Source: Methylomonas sp. AM2-LC
GTDB taxonomy: Bacteria > Pseudomonadota > Gammaproteobacteria > Methylococcales > Methylomonadaceae
DNA: 64,000 bases
Assembly: GCF_039904985.1 (NCBI RefSeq)
Contig: NZ_CP157005.1
Coordinates: 2,604,001 to 2,668,000 of the forward strand
Reading direction: 5' to 3'
Below are positions 49,472-57,503 of this stretch, one piece after another. Numbering within the stretch: the stretch's first letter is position 1; every line of letters starts with the position of its first letter. Both the position numbers and the translations under genes were made by a program. The notes under the pieces were generated by a model that worked only from the letters and a program-made list of their open reading frames with translations, was not told the DNA's origin and did not search any database.

Positions 49472-49945
49472 ATGGAGGATGAAAATCTACGTGGAATAAA
49501 GGGTTGGTTGATATTTGTTGCAGTTGGTATTGTTTTAACACCATTGCTAATGATTAGGCAAATTTATCTGGATTACCAGGAATTACTCAACAATGGTTTA
49601 TGGACTGCCCTGACAACTCCAGGTTTCGATACGTATATGCCTGCTTGGAAAACCTTGGTATGGTGTGAACGGTTAACCAACGGTGGAATGGTGCTGATTT
49701 GGTTTTATATCGGATTTCTATTTTTTTATGGAAAAAAATCTTTTCCAATCTGGTAAATCAGTATTTTGGTTTTTCAGGTGCTGTTTTTATTTGCTGATTC
49801 TTTAGCCTTGAAGTCCATGTTTCCAGATCAAACTATTTTTGTATCCGAAACTACTGATCAGATTATTCATTCCTTTCTAGTAGCATTAATTTGGGTACCC
49901 TATATTCGGGTGTCAAAACGTGTGAAAACTACTTTTGTTAATTAA
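49472..49945 (+). pseudogene. DUF2569-like membrane protein interrupted by one nonsense codon
   Basis: ATG 49472 opens a frame (RGIKGWLIFVAVGIVLTPLL) with the DUF2569 N-terminus and two helices. A TAA at 49754-49756 ends it after 94 residues (KKSFPIW). The same frame then continues without further stops for 62 codons (ISILVFQVLFLFADSLALKS, then VALIWVPYIRVSKRVKTTFV) to a stop at 49943-49945, matching the missing C-terminal half of the family. Full length would be 157 residues. A Tyr codon changed to TAA is the simplest explanation; a sequencing error is possible. Confidence 0.82.
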
Positions 49946-49985
49946 ACTAAAGGTTACTCAAATGGTATTGTTCTATATCCCACAC

Positions 49986-50675
49986 TTACTGACTTCGCGT
50001 AGCGATGCCCGTTTCCGGCGAAACATACACATTAGCGGGATCGATATCTTTTGACATGGGGTTTTCGGCTAAGGGCGCTTGAGAATCGGTGCGCGTATTC
50101 GCAAGCGTAGCGATACCGGTTTCTGGCGAAATAGAAATATCCTTCGGGTTTACGCCTTCCGGGATCGGATTCTCAGATGGAAATTGCTGAGTATTGGCTT
50201 GCGCATGCGTGAGAGTGGCGATACCCGTTTCTGTTGATACTTGCATGTCCTTCGGGTTCACGCCTTCCGGCAGTGGAGTAGTGGCAAGCGGCGGCTGCCT
50301 GGAATTGCTATTCGTTCGCATAAGAGTCGCTATGCCCGTCTCCGGTGAAATATAAACATCAGCTGGGTTTACGCCTTCCGGCAGCAGGTTCTTGGTCGGC
50401 GGTTGTTGAATATTGGTTCGTAAATGGGTGACTGTGGCAAAACCAGTTTCCTGGGAAATTTCGATATCTTCCTGGCTTGCATCCCGCTGCGCCTTATCGG
50501 TTTCCGATAAACTACGGGGTTGTTTATCTTCTGTTGGCTTGTCGTTATTTCCACTCAGCACTGTAGATTTAGGCTGCGTTGCATTTGGATCTTGAAAAAC
50601 GCCACTGTAAAACCCAAACAGCAATGTCACCAGCAAGCACGTAGACAGTTTGATAACAAGTTTACTTTTTTGCAT
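49986..50675 (-). CDS. Exported protein made of ETGIAT tandem repeats
   Basis: A 229-residue protein: an N-terminal signal or anchor (about 6-27, KLSTCLLVTLLFGFYSG), a polar linker rich in D/K/Q (28-70), then five units of about 36 residues sharing the core [VI]xxSxETGIAT and the connector LPEGVNPxD. The first unit varies to ETGFAT, and the last is cut to a 14-residue C-terminal piece. I do not recognise the family. The regular short repeat suggests a structural or binding array in the periplasm. It is convergent with the DUF2569 pseudogene. Confidence 0.75.
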   Translation of the reverse strand: MQKSKLVIKLSTCLLVTLLFGFYSGVFQDPNATQPKSTVLSGNNDKPTEDKQPRSLSETDKAQRDASQEDIEISQETGFATVTHLRTNIQQPPTKNLLPEGVNPADVYISPETGIATLMRTNSNSRQPPLATTPLPEGVNPKDMQVSTETGIATLTHAQANTQQFPSENPIPEGVNPKDISISPETGIATLANTRTDSQAPLAENPMSKDIDPANVYVSPETGIATRSQ

Positions 50676-50828
50676 CGATTCTTCTCAGAGGTTTGAGCGG
50701 CTTAAGTCTAATTCTAGTTTAGAGGGTGAAAAACGCCTGGGGCAGGCCTAGTTTTCCTGATAGCCTGAGTCTGGCAAAAAAAACTGGGCAATGCGAAGGC
50801 ATTTTTCAGCGGATTTCCACCAAATCAA

Positions 50829-51353
50829 TTAATTGGCATCAATCAGGTAACCATGCACTGTCGCGCTGGAATCGAAGCCTACTATGCTGCCTGGCACCAG
50901 GATCTTAATCTTGGGCGTGGTGCCAGGTTCGTAGTAAACCCGCGCTTCCCGGTCAAGATTCCAAAACGTTGAGCCTGATATATTGATACCGGCTGAAAAA
51001 TCCGGTTTTATCACCGCCACGATGCCGGTGTTTGTAGATAAATCCTCGCCGAAGGCAACCAAATTGGGTGCGCCGCCGGTAGTGGCGATTAGGAGCGTGA
51101 CGTGTTCAACCACAAGGCGTTTTCCAGCCGGTACGGCGTTGAAGCTGACGAGGCAAGCGTTTGTATTACCCGAAAAAGTGTTGCAGTTGCCGATAATTGA
51201 ATTAAATTGCACCGTTTGCTGATAAGGCAGTCTGCCAGGCTGTTCAACGTTTTTTACCAGAGCAGCAGCGGCAGCGGCCTCCTGTGCCGGCAGCAACGTT
51301 GCGGCAGACAGAATAGCGGCGACCAGCGCCAGGGATTTTATTTGCAGTTGCAT
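50829..51353 (-). CDS. Exported protein of unknown function
   Basis: A 174-residue protein with a clear signal peptide (MQLQIKSLALVAAILSAATL, cleavage near AAAAA). The mature part is mostly beta-strand in character (LVVEHVTLLIATTGG, REARVYYEPGTTPKIKILV), ending HGYLIDAN, with two cysteines (GNCNTFSGNTNACLV) that could form a disulfide. It is not recognised as a named family. It lies 150 bp upstream of the ETGIAT repeat gene on the same strand and may share a transcript. Confidence 0.72.
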   Translation of the reverse strand: MQLQIKSLALVAAILSAATLLPAQEAAAAAALVKNVEQPGRLPYQQTVQFNSIIGNCNTFSGNTNACLVSFNAVPAGKRLVVEHVTLLIATTGGAPNLVAFGEDLSTNTGIVAVIKPDFSAGINISGSTFWNLDREARVYYEPGTTPKIKILVPGSIVGFDSSATVHGYLIDAN

Positions 51354-52311
51354 GGAGTTTCTCCTGTGTTAAAAGTTCGTTTTTTGTGGTGAATATTTCT
51401 TGATTGTCCTGCATGCCTATTTATGTAGAAAGGGCGAAGGATGTGCCAACCAACGAGCCGCGCATCATTCGATTTCGATACTCTAAATATCAGGCGGGAT
51501 TATGTTACCCCAGTTTATTTGCATAAACCCCTTCGTCTACAACTATTACTAACTGAAATTCTTTCCCAGTTTTCAATTTTTTTGGAGAATGCGCCTTTAA
51601 GCCTATTCCAGCGTGTTGAAAAACTGGTATCGTCGTCAGGTAATGTCAATATACAACGAAGATGATCGATCAATAATTGGTTTACCTTGCGTTCGGCAAG
51701 ATTAACGGTAAAAAATCATGTGGCACCCGGAATGTAATGTCTACGCTATTTGGTCATGATGATAGATTAACTTTCAAGTGATGCGCTCATCTGGTATGGA
51801 TAGTAATAAATTGAACGTCAAGTTTCAAGCATTTACGTGCCATAGATCAGAAATACCAGCCTGTCGGATTTTGTTAAGGGATGTCAGATGCCTGCCTTTC
51901 AACTCAAGACTGCAAGATGCAACGTCCTATCTGATCTGAGCGAGCAAACTTAAATGACAAATTTGGTTTGGATTTTTATGTCTAAAGCTATGTATTTAGT
52001 AACTATTTGCCGCATGTTTTCCAGTAGGCGACAAGTTTGGTTTTAAGTGCAGGGCGCATCAATCTCGTCAGATGTGCTTCACATCGTTCAGCACATCCTA
52101 TATGCCATTGATTCTTAATTATAAATACGACGTTATTTGTGTTTTTTTATTATTCAGTGAGGCAATTCGAAATATCACCACTAATGTTTGTTCCAAAATA
52201 ACGTTGAGAACACGTGTTAATATTTGCTAGTGTAAGCAGATTTTCGTACCTGTGGTTAATGGTATGTAAAATGCTTAAATTATTTCAATATTGTTAACTT
52301 GTACTGCCGCC
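51354..52311. other. Gene-poor region upstream of narK
   Basis: About 960 bp. It contains the 22-bp element at 51935-51956 (shared with 41531-41552) and a partial 72-bp-family repeat at 52051-52102. A frame at 51441-51665 has no recognisable domain. I found no NtrC or sigma-54 site for narK here comparable to those of nrtA and nirB. Confidence 0.45.
52051..52102 (-). repeat. Partial copy of the 72-bp dispersed repeat
   Basis: On the minus strand it reads TATAGGATGTGCTGAAC, then GAAGCACATCTG and GATTGATGCGCCCT, aligning with the first 50 bp of the full copies at 56320 and 60755. It lacks the GTCGGCACATCCTAT end. Confidence 0.7.
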
Positions 52312-53790
52312 ATGCCTATTTCTCCTTTCAAACTGTTCTCTATGCAAGGCAAAACCAAAATATTGCATATGAGCTGGATGGCTTTTTTTGTCAGTTTTGT
52401 GGTTTGGTTTAATCATGCGCCTTTAATGATGCTGATTAAACAGGAAATGGGGCTTACCCAGCAGCAAGTTGAAATTATTTTGCTATTAAATGTGGCGCTT
52501 ACTATTCCCGCCCGTGTGATTATTGGCATGGTAGTAGACCGATTTGGTGCAAAAATTAGTTACAGTATATTGCTGGCGGCCTCCAGCATCCCTTGCTTTA
52601 TGTTTGCTCTGGCTGATAATTTTGTGGAGCTTGCCTGGTCGCGTTTTTTACTGGGATTTATTGGTGCTGGTTTTGTTGTAGGTGTGCGCATTATTGGCGA
52701 TTGGTTCCCTGCCAACCAGATTGGTACTGCGGAAGGTATTTATGCGGGTTGGGGTAATTTTGGTTCTGCCATAGCAACCCTATTATTGCCTGGTTTGGCT
52801 TATTATTTGGGGGCGGAGCAGGGCTGGCGTTTAGCGGTTGCTAGCACTGGAGTATTGGCCATTATCTATGCGGTTATTTATTACCTAAATGTTGAGAATC
52901 TTCCGCCCGAATTAGCTGGGTTAAAAACTAAACGTGCAGCGACGATGGAGGTAAGCAGTATCAGTGATTTATTTCTGTATATGTTAAGCCTGATACCCTT
53001 ATATGCCAGCATGTCTTTATTGACTTGGAAACTTTCCAGTCCAGAAAGCCCTTTAATTTCTCTTAGTTGGGCCACCTTAAGCCATGTGTGCATTTGGTTG
53101 GTGTTTTTTATGCATGCTTATCAATTGGTTAATACCAATGCGCAGCGTTTAACACAGCCGATTGCCAGTATTCATCATTATCGCTATAGGCAAGTGTTTA
53201 TTTTGGCGATTGCCTATTTAATTACCTTTGGCTCCAAACTGGCTGTGTTGTCTATGTTGCCGATGTTTTTTTATACGACCTTTAGTGTTTCTCAGCATTT
53301 GTCCTTGTTCGATGCGGGATTATTGGCTTCCAGCTTTGTCATTACCAATATTATTGCCCGTCCTGTGGGAGGATTACTGAGTGATACTTGGGGGCGTAAA
53401 CTGGCCTTAACGGTGTTTTCCGTCGGATTAACGCTTGGTTATCTGCTGATGTCCATGATTTCTGCGGATTGGTCGTTATTGTTAACGGTATTGGTAACCT
53501 TGCTGTGTTCTGTCTTTATGCAAGCTGCTGAGGGAGCCATTTTTGCTTTTGTGCCGTTAGTTAGACGTGCCATTACTGGCGAAGTAGCCGGTATAGTGGG
53601 TGCTTATGGCAATGCGGGGGCAATAGTGTATTTGATATTATTGACTTTCTTGACACCCAGTCAGTTTTTTTTGTTGTTAGGCGGTTGTTGCATTGTGTTA
53701 CTAGGCCTGATTTTCTATTTGGAAGAACCGCGTAGTTTTATTACACAAATCATGCCGGATGGTACGGTACTTAAAATCGAGATTAATTAG
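52312..53790 (+). CDS. narK: NarK/NasA-type nitrate/nitrite MFS transporter
   Basis: About 492 residues and twelve hydrophobic segments, with the NarK-family signatures FNHAPLMMLIKQEMGLT, ARVIIGMVVDRFGAK, FVVGVRIIGDWFP and AEGIYAGWGNFGSA. It moves nitrate across the inner membrane. I use ATG 52312; the in-frame TTG at 52291 adds residues outside the family. It is followed after 2 bp by nasT, so transporter and regulator are cotranscribed. A second, ABC-type uptake system lies just downstream. Confidence 0.92.
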   Translation: MPISPFKLFSMQGKTKILHMSWMAFFVSFVVWFNHAPLMMLIKQEMGLTQQQVEIILLLNVALTIPARVIIGMVVDRFGAKISYSILLAASSIPCFMFALADNFVELAWSRFLLGFIGAGFVVGVRIIGDWFPANQIGTAEGIYAGWGNFGSAIATLLLPGLAYYLGAEQGWRLAVASTGVLAIIYAVIYYLNVENLPPELAGLKTKRAATMEVSSISDLFLYMLSLIPLYASMSLLTWKLSSPESPLISLSWATLSHVCIWLVFFMHAYQLVNTNAQRLTQPIASIHHYRYRQVFILAIAYLITFGSKLAVLSMLPMFFYTTFSVSQHLSLFDAGLLASSFVITNIIARPVGGLLSDTWGRKLALTVFSVGLTLGYLLMSMISADWSLLLTVLVTLLCSVFMQAAEGAIFAFVPLVRRAITGEVAGIVGAYGNAGAIVYLILLTFLTPSQFFLLLGGCCIVLLGLIFYLEEPRSFITQIMPDGTVLKIEIN

Positions 53791-53792
53791 AG

Positions 53793-54371
53793 ATGGCTGC
53801 CCTTAAAGTGCTGGTCATTGATGAATTTGATTCGGGTGGCCTAATAGAAAAAAGTTTGCAAGCGTATGGTTTTGAAATTGCCACTTTAAAGTTGCAAGCT
53901 TTACATTTGCTGGATGTGGTTAAAACGCTGCAACCGAATGTGGTGGTATTAAATTTATACAGCCCCAATGCTAATGTATTAAACATGATGCGCGAGCTTA
54001 ATCAACAGTATGCGGTGCCGGTGGTGGTATTTGCCGAAGATCAGCAAACCGATACCATTAATCAGGTGATTAAGGCGGGTGTCAGTGCTTATATCGTCGA
54101 TGGTCTGGAACCCAAACGTTTAAAAGCCATTATCGATATTGCTATTGCACGTTTTAATGAGCATAAGGAACTGAAAGACGAGCTTAAAAAGACTAAAACG
54201 CAGTTGGAAGATCGTAAGTTGATTGATCGAGCGAAAGCAATTTTGATTAAATCGCAAGCGTATACTGAGGAACAGGCTTATCAATCTTTACGTAAATTGG
54301 CTATGGATAGAGGGATTTCGCTTGGAGAAATGGCTAAAAATGTGATTGCTATGGCTGAGTTGTTTAAGTGA
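53793..54371 (+). CDS. nasT: ANTAR-domain antitermination regulator NasT
   Basis: A 192-residue protein: an N-terminal receiver-like domain (about 5-120) and a C-terminal ANTAR RNA-binding domain (LIDRAKAILIKSQAYTEEQA, YQSLRKLAMDRGISLGEMA). NasT binds a two-hairpin leader RNA and prevents termination in front of nitrate-assimilation genes. The usual phospho-acceptor Asp is Asn54 here (VVVLNLYSP), although the acidic pocket (IDEFD) remains. NasT proteins are normally held inactive by NasS when nitrate is absent; no nasS is adjacent. The leader it should recognise is about 360 bp downstream, before nrtA. Confidence 0.92.
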   Translation: MAALKVLVIDEFDSGGLIEKSLQAYGFEIATLKLQALHLLDVVKTLQPNVVVLNLYSPNANVLNMMRELNQQYAVPVVVFAEDQQTDTINQVIKAGVSAYIVDGLEPKRLKAIIDIAIARFNEHKELKDELKKTKTQLEDRKLIDRAKAILIKSQAYTEEQAYQSLRKLAMDRGISLGEMAKNVIAMAELFK

Positions 54372-54531
54372 GTGGTATTTTTTGAGGTGTTGCTGTTTTT
54401 AGGGTCGGTGTGGAGTCGGGGTATTGGTTTTAACGTGGCTCACATTCGGCATATCATTTTTGTGTTTGGGTGATTTTTAATGCTTGGGCTTCGAATCCCT
54501 GATTCCATTTCATTGCATCCAGGCTACATTT

Positions 54532-54569
54532 TGCACCAAGAATTCACCCTTACGCACCAAAATTGTGCT
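54532..54569. promoter_or_regulatory. NtrC-type enhancer sites upstream of nrtA
   Basis: CGCACCAAAATTGTGCT at 54553-54569 is a good match to the NtrC consensus TGCACCAAAATGGTGCA. A half-site TGCACCAA begins at 54532, 21 bp (two turns) away. They lie about 130-165 bp upstream of the sigma-54 element. Confidence 0.7.
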
Positions 54570-54697
54570 GTTTATTACATTAATGCCAATTAAACAGGAC
54601 GTGGTTTAATTTTATTTTATTATTTTTTTGGTTTTAAAAATTTCAAGTGATTGAATTGATGTAATAAATAAAACTAAGGGTTTGCTTTAAAAAATAA

Positions 54698-54714
54698 TGG
54701 CATCTAATTTGCTT
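54698..54714 (+). promoter_or_regulatory. Sigma-54 promoter of the nrt operon
   Basis: TGGCATCTAATTTGCTT matches TGGCAC-N5-TTGCT at all but one position, with GG (54699-54700) and GC (54711-54712) separated by exactly 10 nt. Transcription should begin near 54725, just before the first leader hairpin. Confidence 0.88.
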
Positions 54715-54727
54715 TAAGTAAAGCAAT

Positions 54728-54767
54728 ACCCCAGCGTTGGGGTTAACAATTTGGCTCAATGTTGAGC
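54728..54767 (+). promoter_or_regulatory. ANTAR-target leader RNA: two hexaloop hairpins
   Basis: Hairpin 1: ACCCC-AGCGTT-GGGGT (54728-54743). Hairpin 2: GCTC-AATGTT-GAGC (54754-54767). Both loops are six nucleotides with A at position 1 and G at position 4, the defining signature of ANTAR-protein RNA targets. They are followed 9 nt later by an intrinsic terminator and preceded by the nasT gene. NasT binding is expected to permit read-through into nrtA. Confidence 0.9.
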
Positions 54768-54776
54768 AAACCAGAC

Positions 54777-54829
54777 AAAGGCGTCTTTCGAGTATGGCTA
54801 ATACCCTACGCGAAGGCGCCTTTTTTTTT
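54777..54829 (+). terminator. Leader terminator of the nrt operon
   Basis: The stem AAAGGCGTCTT pairs with AAGGCGCCTTT (one G-U, one bulge) and is followed by nine T residues at 54821-54829. It stands between the promoter and the nrtA start at 54863, so it must be overcome for expression. The 5' block GACAAAGGCGTC is shared exactly with the nirB leader. Confidence 0.92.
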
Positions 54830-54862
54830 GGCCTAAATTTTTTCAATCAACGGGTTTTATTT

Positions 54863-56245
54863 ATGAAATTTCAGAAGACATGCCTAGCAAGACATTTACT
54901 GACCACGGCAATTTTGATAGGACTTGGCTTTTCTAGCCAGGTTTCTGCTGCCGGAAAACTGGAGAAAGAAGATTTAAAATTCGGGTTTATCAAGCTCACT
55001 GATATGGCGCCTTTGGCTGTAGCTGCCGAAAAACGCTTTTTCGAAGACGAAGGCTTATTTGTGCAACTGGAAGCACAAGCCAATTGGAAAGTGGTTATGG
55101 ATCGGGTTATCAATGGTGAGCTTGACGGATCACATATGTTAGCTTCAGCGCCGTTGGCGTCCAGTTATGGTTTTGGTACTAAAGCCGATTTAGTGACTGC
55201 GTTTAGCATGGGGTTCAATGGCAGCGCAATTACGGTGGGGAATGATATCTGGGCACAAATGAAGCCTAATGTTGCTATGGAAGGTGGTAAGCCTGTGCAT
55301 CCAATTAAAGCAGATGCTTTAAAACCTGTGGTGGAAAAATATAAAAGTGCCGGTAAACCTTTCAATATGGCCATGACATTTCCAGCCGGTACCCATAATC
55401 TAAAATTACGTTACTGGTTAGCCGCAGGTGGTATTAATCCGGGTTTTTATGCGCCACCACAAGATATATCCGGCCAGATAAATGCAGATGCATTATTGTC
55501 TGTAACACCTCCACCGCAAATGCCAGCAACCTTGGAAGCAGGCACTATCTTTGGTTACTGCGTGGGTGAACCTTGGAATCAACAAGCCGTGTTTAAAGGA
55601 ATCGGGGTGCCGGTGATCACTGATGATGAATTATGGAAAGACACACCCGAAAAAGTGTTTGCCGTTACCCAAGCTTGGGCCGACAAATATCCCAATACCC
55701 ATAAAGCGGTGGTGAAGGCATTGATTAGAGCGTCCATTTGGCTAGATGCTGAAAATAATAAAAATCGTAAAGAAGCGATAGAAATGTTATCGCAAAAACA
55801 ATATGTGGGTGCTGATTTTGATGTTCTAGCTAACAGTATGACCGGAACCTTTGAATACGAAAAAGGTGATAAACGTAACTTGCCTGACTTTAATACTTTT
55901 TTCCGTAAAGGCGCCAGCTTTCCCTCTTATAGCAGTGCTATCTGGTATCTGACACAAATGCGCCGCTGGGGTGAAATTAACGAATACAAACCCGATGCCT
56001 GGTACATGGAAACAGCCAAAAAAGTTTATAGACCGGATATTTATTTGGCTGCTGCACAAGAACTGGTGGCAGAGGGCAAAGCCAAAGCCGAAGACTTTCC
56101 AGCGGATACCGGTATCAAACCTTCACAAAATTATTTTATCGACAAAATTCCATTTGATGCTGAAAAACCCAACGATTATCTCAGTAAGTTTACGATTGGT
56201 TTAAAAGGCAAACAAACCGTATCGGGTGGCAAAGTTGTTGATTAA
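54863..56245 (+). CDS. nrtA: Nitrate ABC transporter periplasmic substrate-binding protein NrtA
   Basis: About 460 residues from ATG 54863 (MKFQKTCLARHLLTTAILIG), the first start beyond the leader terminator. A Sec signal peptide of about 29 residues (cleavage near QVSAA) sends it to the periplasm, which separates it from the cytoplasmic sensor NasS. The body matches NrtA/CmpA-type binding proteins (FGFIKLTDMAPLAVAAEKRF, GELDGSHMLASAPLASSYGF, MTFPAGTHNLKLRYWLAAGG, YCVGEPWNQQAV). It delivers nitrate, possibly also nitrite, to NrtB/NrtCD. It heads the nrt operon. Confidence 0.94.
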   Translation: MKFQKTCLARHLLTTAILIGLGFSSQVSAAGKLEKEDLKFGFIKLTDMAPLAVAAEKRFFEDEGLFVQLEAQANWKVVMDRVINGELDGSHMLASAPLASSYGFGTKADLVTAFSMGFNGSAITVGNDIWAQMKPNVAMEGGKPVHPIKADALKPVVEKYKSAGKPFNMAMTFPAGTHNLKLRYWLAAGGINPGFYAPPQDISGQINADALLSVTPPPQMPATLEAGTIFGYCVGEPWNQQAVFKGIGVPVITDDELWKDTPEKVFAVTQAWADKYPNTHKAVVKALIRASIWLDAENNKNRKEAIEMLSQKQYVGADFDVLANSMTGTFEYEKGDKRNLPDFNTFFRKGASFPSYSSAIWYLTQMRRWGEINEYKPDAWYMETAKKVYRPDIYLAAAQELVAEGKAKAEDFPADTGIKPSQNYFIDKIPFDAEKPNDYLSKFTIGLKGKQTVSGGKVVD

Positions 56246-56319
56246 TTAAAAATTAAATTATACCACGCGGTTCGAGGGTGCTTACCTAGACCGATATGTA
56301 CAGTGTAAGGGTAAGTTTT

Positions 56320-56392
56320 TATAGGATGTGCCGACGCCAGAGGGCGCATCAATCGCGACAGATGCGCTTCATTCTGTTCAACGCATCCTATA
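56320..56392 (-). repeat. Full copy of the 72-bp dispersed repeat, inside the nrt operon
   Basis: It sits in the 235-bp gap between nrtA and nrtB. On the minus strand it begins TATAGGATGCGTTGAAC, has GAAGCGCATCTGTCGCGATT in the centre and ends GGCGTCGGCACATCCTAT. The ends are inverted (TAGGATG and CATCCTA), giving a MITE-like or REP-like unit that may fold in the nrt mRNA. Confidence 0.82.
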
Positions 56393-56480
56393 ACCCTGCT
56401 TAACGCTGGTAACACCTAAACCTAGCTGCACTGATGCGGCGATATTTAACGATAGCTTTAACCACTTACAGGTAATAGCC

Positions 56481-57494
56481 ATGATCAAAAAACTGATTAA
56501 ATTTTTTAACATTACCGGTCTCATCTGGTTTGTACCGCTACTTAAAATTGCCGCTGGCGAAAATCCAAAACAGCAACTGCGCCAATTATGGTTAATTATG
56601 GGATTGCCCATTATTGCTTTTATGTTGTTTTTGGGTTTTTGGAGTGTTTCGGCTTCAGGTGTTAATACCAGTTTGGGTGCCATACCGGGCCCTGTAGCGG
56701 TTTGGACTGAAGTGAGTGGGCTGATTACTGAACACAGTGCCGAAATGCAGAAGCGCAGCGAGTTTTACCAACGCCAGGAACTGCGTAATAAAGAAAAATT
56801 GGCCGAAGATCCTAAAGCAGAAATAAAGTTTAGACCCTATACCGGCAAACCCACTTACTTAGATCAGATTTTTACTAGTTTGCGTACCGTATTTGCTGGT
56901 TTTATGATTGCCACCTTAATCGCCGTACCACTGGGCATACTGTGCGGTATGAATCCTTTATTGAATACCGCCATTAATCCTTTAATCCAGATTTTTAAAC
57001 CTGTATCACCTTTAGCTTGGTTGCCTATCGTCACCCTAGTTGTTAGTGCTGTGTACGTAACAGGTGATGATGCTTGGTTTGCTAAATCCTTTGTCACTTC
57101 CGCTATTACCGTTACTTTATGTTCACTATGGCCTACTTTAATTAATACGGCAGTTGGGGTGTCTTCTATTGATCGGGATTTGGTCAATGTCGGTAAAGTG
57201 CTGCGTTTAGATTGGAGTACGCAGATTAAGAGCATCATTCTGCCCTCAGCCTTACCTTATATCTTTACCGGCATGCGTTTATCGCTGGGGGTGGGTTGGA
57301 TGGTATTGATCGCCGCAGAAATGTTGGCGCAAAATCCGGGCTTAGGCAAGTTTATCTGGGATGAATTCCAAAACGGCAGCGCCAATTCACTTAGCCGCAT
57401 TATGGTGGCAGTATTCACTATCGGCTTCATCGGTTTTATTTTGGATCGCATTATGCAGTCCTTACAAAATGTATTTTCGTTTCAAAAAATTTAG
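56481..57494 (+). CDS. nrtB: Nitrate ABC transporter permease NrtB
   Basis: A 337-residue inner-membrane permease of the binding-protein-dependent family (YLDQIFTSLRTVFAGFMIAT, PVSPLAWLPIVTLV, the EAA-loop region DRDLVNVGKVLRLDWSTQIK, then LSLGVGWMVLIAAEMLAQNP). An extra N-terminal segment of about 100 residues with one helix is present, as in other NrtB proteins. It forms the channel with NrtCD. It starts 9 bp before the nrtC region and follows nrtA after the repeat-containing gap. Confidence 0.94.
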   Translation: MIKKLIKFFNITGLIWFVPLLKIAAGENPKQQLRQLWLIMGLPIIAFMLFLGFWSVSASGVNTSLGAIPGPVAVWTEVSGLITEHSAEMQKRSEFYQRQELRNKEKLAEDPKAEIKFRPYTGKPTYLDQIFTSLRTVFAGFMIATLIAVPLGILCGMNPLLNTAINPLIQIFKPVSPLAWLPIVTLVVSAVYVTGDDAWFAKSFVTSAITVTLCSLWPTLINTAVGVSSIDRDLVNVGKVLRLDWSTQIKSIILPSALPYIFTGMRLSLGVGWMVLIAAEMLAQNPGLGKFIWDEFQNGSANSLSRIMVAVFTIGFIGFILDRIMQSLQNVFSFQKI

Positions 57495-57503
57495 GAGCGA
57501 ATC

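Larger units (their letters stand above)
54372..54862 (+). other. nrtA control region (enhancers, promoter, ANTAR leader, terminator)
   Basis: The 490 bp between nasT and nrtA contain, in order, NtrC-type sites, a sigma-54 promoter, two hexaloop hairpins and a terminator (separate entries). The first part (54372-54530) shows nothing recognisable. A frame can be opened at 54737, but it runs through the leader hairpins and terminator and is not the nrtA start. Confidence 0.8.

Noticed and set aside
51441..51665. 74-codon plus-strand frame between the exported protein and narK
   Set aside because: No family signature, no ribosome-binding site, and no conserved neighbour.
54737..54862. Upstream extension of nrtA to a start at 54737
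   Set aside because: It would translate the leader hairpins and the terminator and bury the signal peptide.
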